NCBI GenBank assembly: GCA_903826405.1
Contig: CAIKEH010000042.1
Span: 62,001-126,000, forward strand
Direction: 5' to 3'
Length of the DNA: 64,000 bases
Origin: an uncultured bacterium
GTDB lineage: Bacteria > Bacteroidota > Bacteroidia > Chitinophagales > Chitinophagaceae
This document shows positions 63,331 to 64,000 of this stretch, one piece after another. The position numbers were made by a program, and so were the translations under genes. A model generated the notes under the pieces. The model was not told the DNA's origin. It did not search any database and saw nothing but the letters and a program-made list of their open reading frames with translations. Positions within the stretch are counted from its first letter, which is position 1, and each line of letters opens with the position of its first letter.

Positions 63331-64000
63331 GATGAAATCCGGCCGGCAACTGAATCGTTCCCTTGGTCTTTCGATGGTCGTGGTCGTCGTGATCACCAAT
63401 ATACTCGGATCAGGGGTATATAAGAAGGTGGCGCCCATGGCCTCTTCTTTGCATAGTTCCGGATGGATCATGGTCTGCTGGATTCTTGGAGGTATCATCA
63501 GTCTTTTTGGGGCGTTGAGCTATGCCGAGGTGGCCGGGCTTCTCGCGGATACGGGTGGAGATTATGCTTATTACAAGAAGATCTATGGTCGTTTTTTCTC
63601 TTTTCTTTTTGGTTGGTCCATATTCACCGCCATACAGACTGCGGCGATTGCTTCTCTTGCCTATTTATTCGCCCATTCCCTGGCAAACATCCTAAGTCTC
63701 CCTGAAATTTTCCCGGGTTTGAAGGAGATCAATGTCTTCGGCATATTTTATCCTTTTCAGGAATTTTCCGTGAAACTGATTGCCATATCGCTCATCATAT
63801 TGCTCACCTTGTTCAACGGTTTAGGTTTGCGAACGGGGTCAAGGTTCAGTTCCATCATTCTCGTTCTCATCCTCGTGGGTATATTAATGGTAGCTTTTTT
63901 AGCGGCCATTTCAGGAAAGGCGGATTATTCCCGTGTTCTGGATTTCAGCAGCGATCCCAGCGACCCAGTAACCTTTAAGACCGTGTTCACGGCCATGTTG
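63331..64000 (+). CDS. APC-superfamily amino-acid permease, 3' end outside window
   Basis: 223 residues visible, beginning MKSGRQLNRSLGLSMVVVVV. The unwound first helix ITNILGSGVYKKVAPMA and the FGALSYAEVAGLLADTGGDY segment fit the amino acid-polyamine-organocation family. Six membrane helices can be traced before the window ends. Substrate not determinable. It has its own -7 box; the C-terminal half is missing because of the window edge. Confidence 0.88.

Overview
The window is a gene-dense stretch of core chromosome from a member of the Bacteroidota. The evidence is the type IX secretion genes porX and porT, a TonB-dependent receptor with an N-terminal carboxypeptidase-like domain, Bacteroidota-type -7 promoter elements (TAnnTTTG) in front of several genes, and gene neighbourhoods I know from that phylum: HD hydrolase-lpxD, pheT-coiled coil-zapA-rny, and menG-porT. 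Chitinophagia or Saprospiria-like relatives seem likeliest, but the sequence alone does not settle this. I saw no insertion sequence, phage, integrase, CRISPR array or rRNA; one tRNA is present.

Layout. 1-7.2 kb: lpxD (cut by the left edge), an HD phosphohydrolase, porX, a membrane-anchored nitrilase-like protein, a PhnP-like metallo-hydrolase and a helix-hairpin-helix protein. 7.4-12.1 kb: a protein quality-control block read leftward (tig, two clpP paralogues, clpX, a small protein) plus tRNA-Leu(UAG). 12.2-16.3 kb: rel (ppGpp), purA and an acidic protein. 16.4-25 kb, leftward: lytic transglycosylase, gatA, tatA, rplS, rny, zapA, a coiled-coil protein and pheT, interrupted by one small gene on the opposite strand that resembles a free-standing T9SS sorting domain. 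25.5-31 kb: dnaB-rsmE, terC, pyrD and a thiolase. 31-38.6 kb: a response regulator/TPR histidine kinase pair, a TonB receptor, a DUF2721 protein and an ABC exporter. 39-49.8 kb: yifB, a MutS-like ATPase, pyrC, a Wzi/RemB-like outer-membrane protein, a secreted beta/gamma-crystallin-like protein, porT, menG, engB and a YkuK-like protein. 50.4-55.4 kb: a CoA-binding protein, then a compact cluster of FAD reductase, methyltransferase, type III polyketide synthase and UbiA prenyltransferase, and a lipoprotein. 55.6-64 kb: pyruvate dehydrogenase E2, dnaX, the glycerol operon glpK-glpD-glpF, and an amino-acid permease cut by the right edge.

How the genes work together. Most are housekeeping genes for translation, replication, division, proteolysis, pyrimidine and purine synthesis and envelope biogenesis. 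The most distinctive unit is the four-gene UbiA/type III PKS/methyltransferase/flavoprotein cluster. It has the enzyme set expected for a methylated, possibly prenylated, phenolic or quinone lipid, and its genes overlap or nearly touch. Other points of interest are a perfect 16-bp inverted repeat between pyrD and the thiolase gene, a perfect palindrome on the promoter of the two-component operon, the isolated sorting-domain-like protein, and a 0.6-kb gap holding a strong hairpin and a 15-nt direct repeat.
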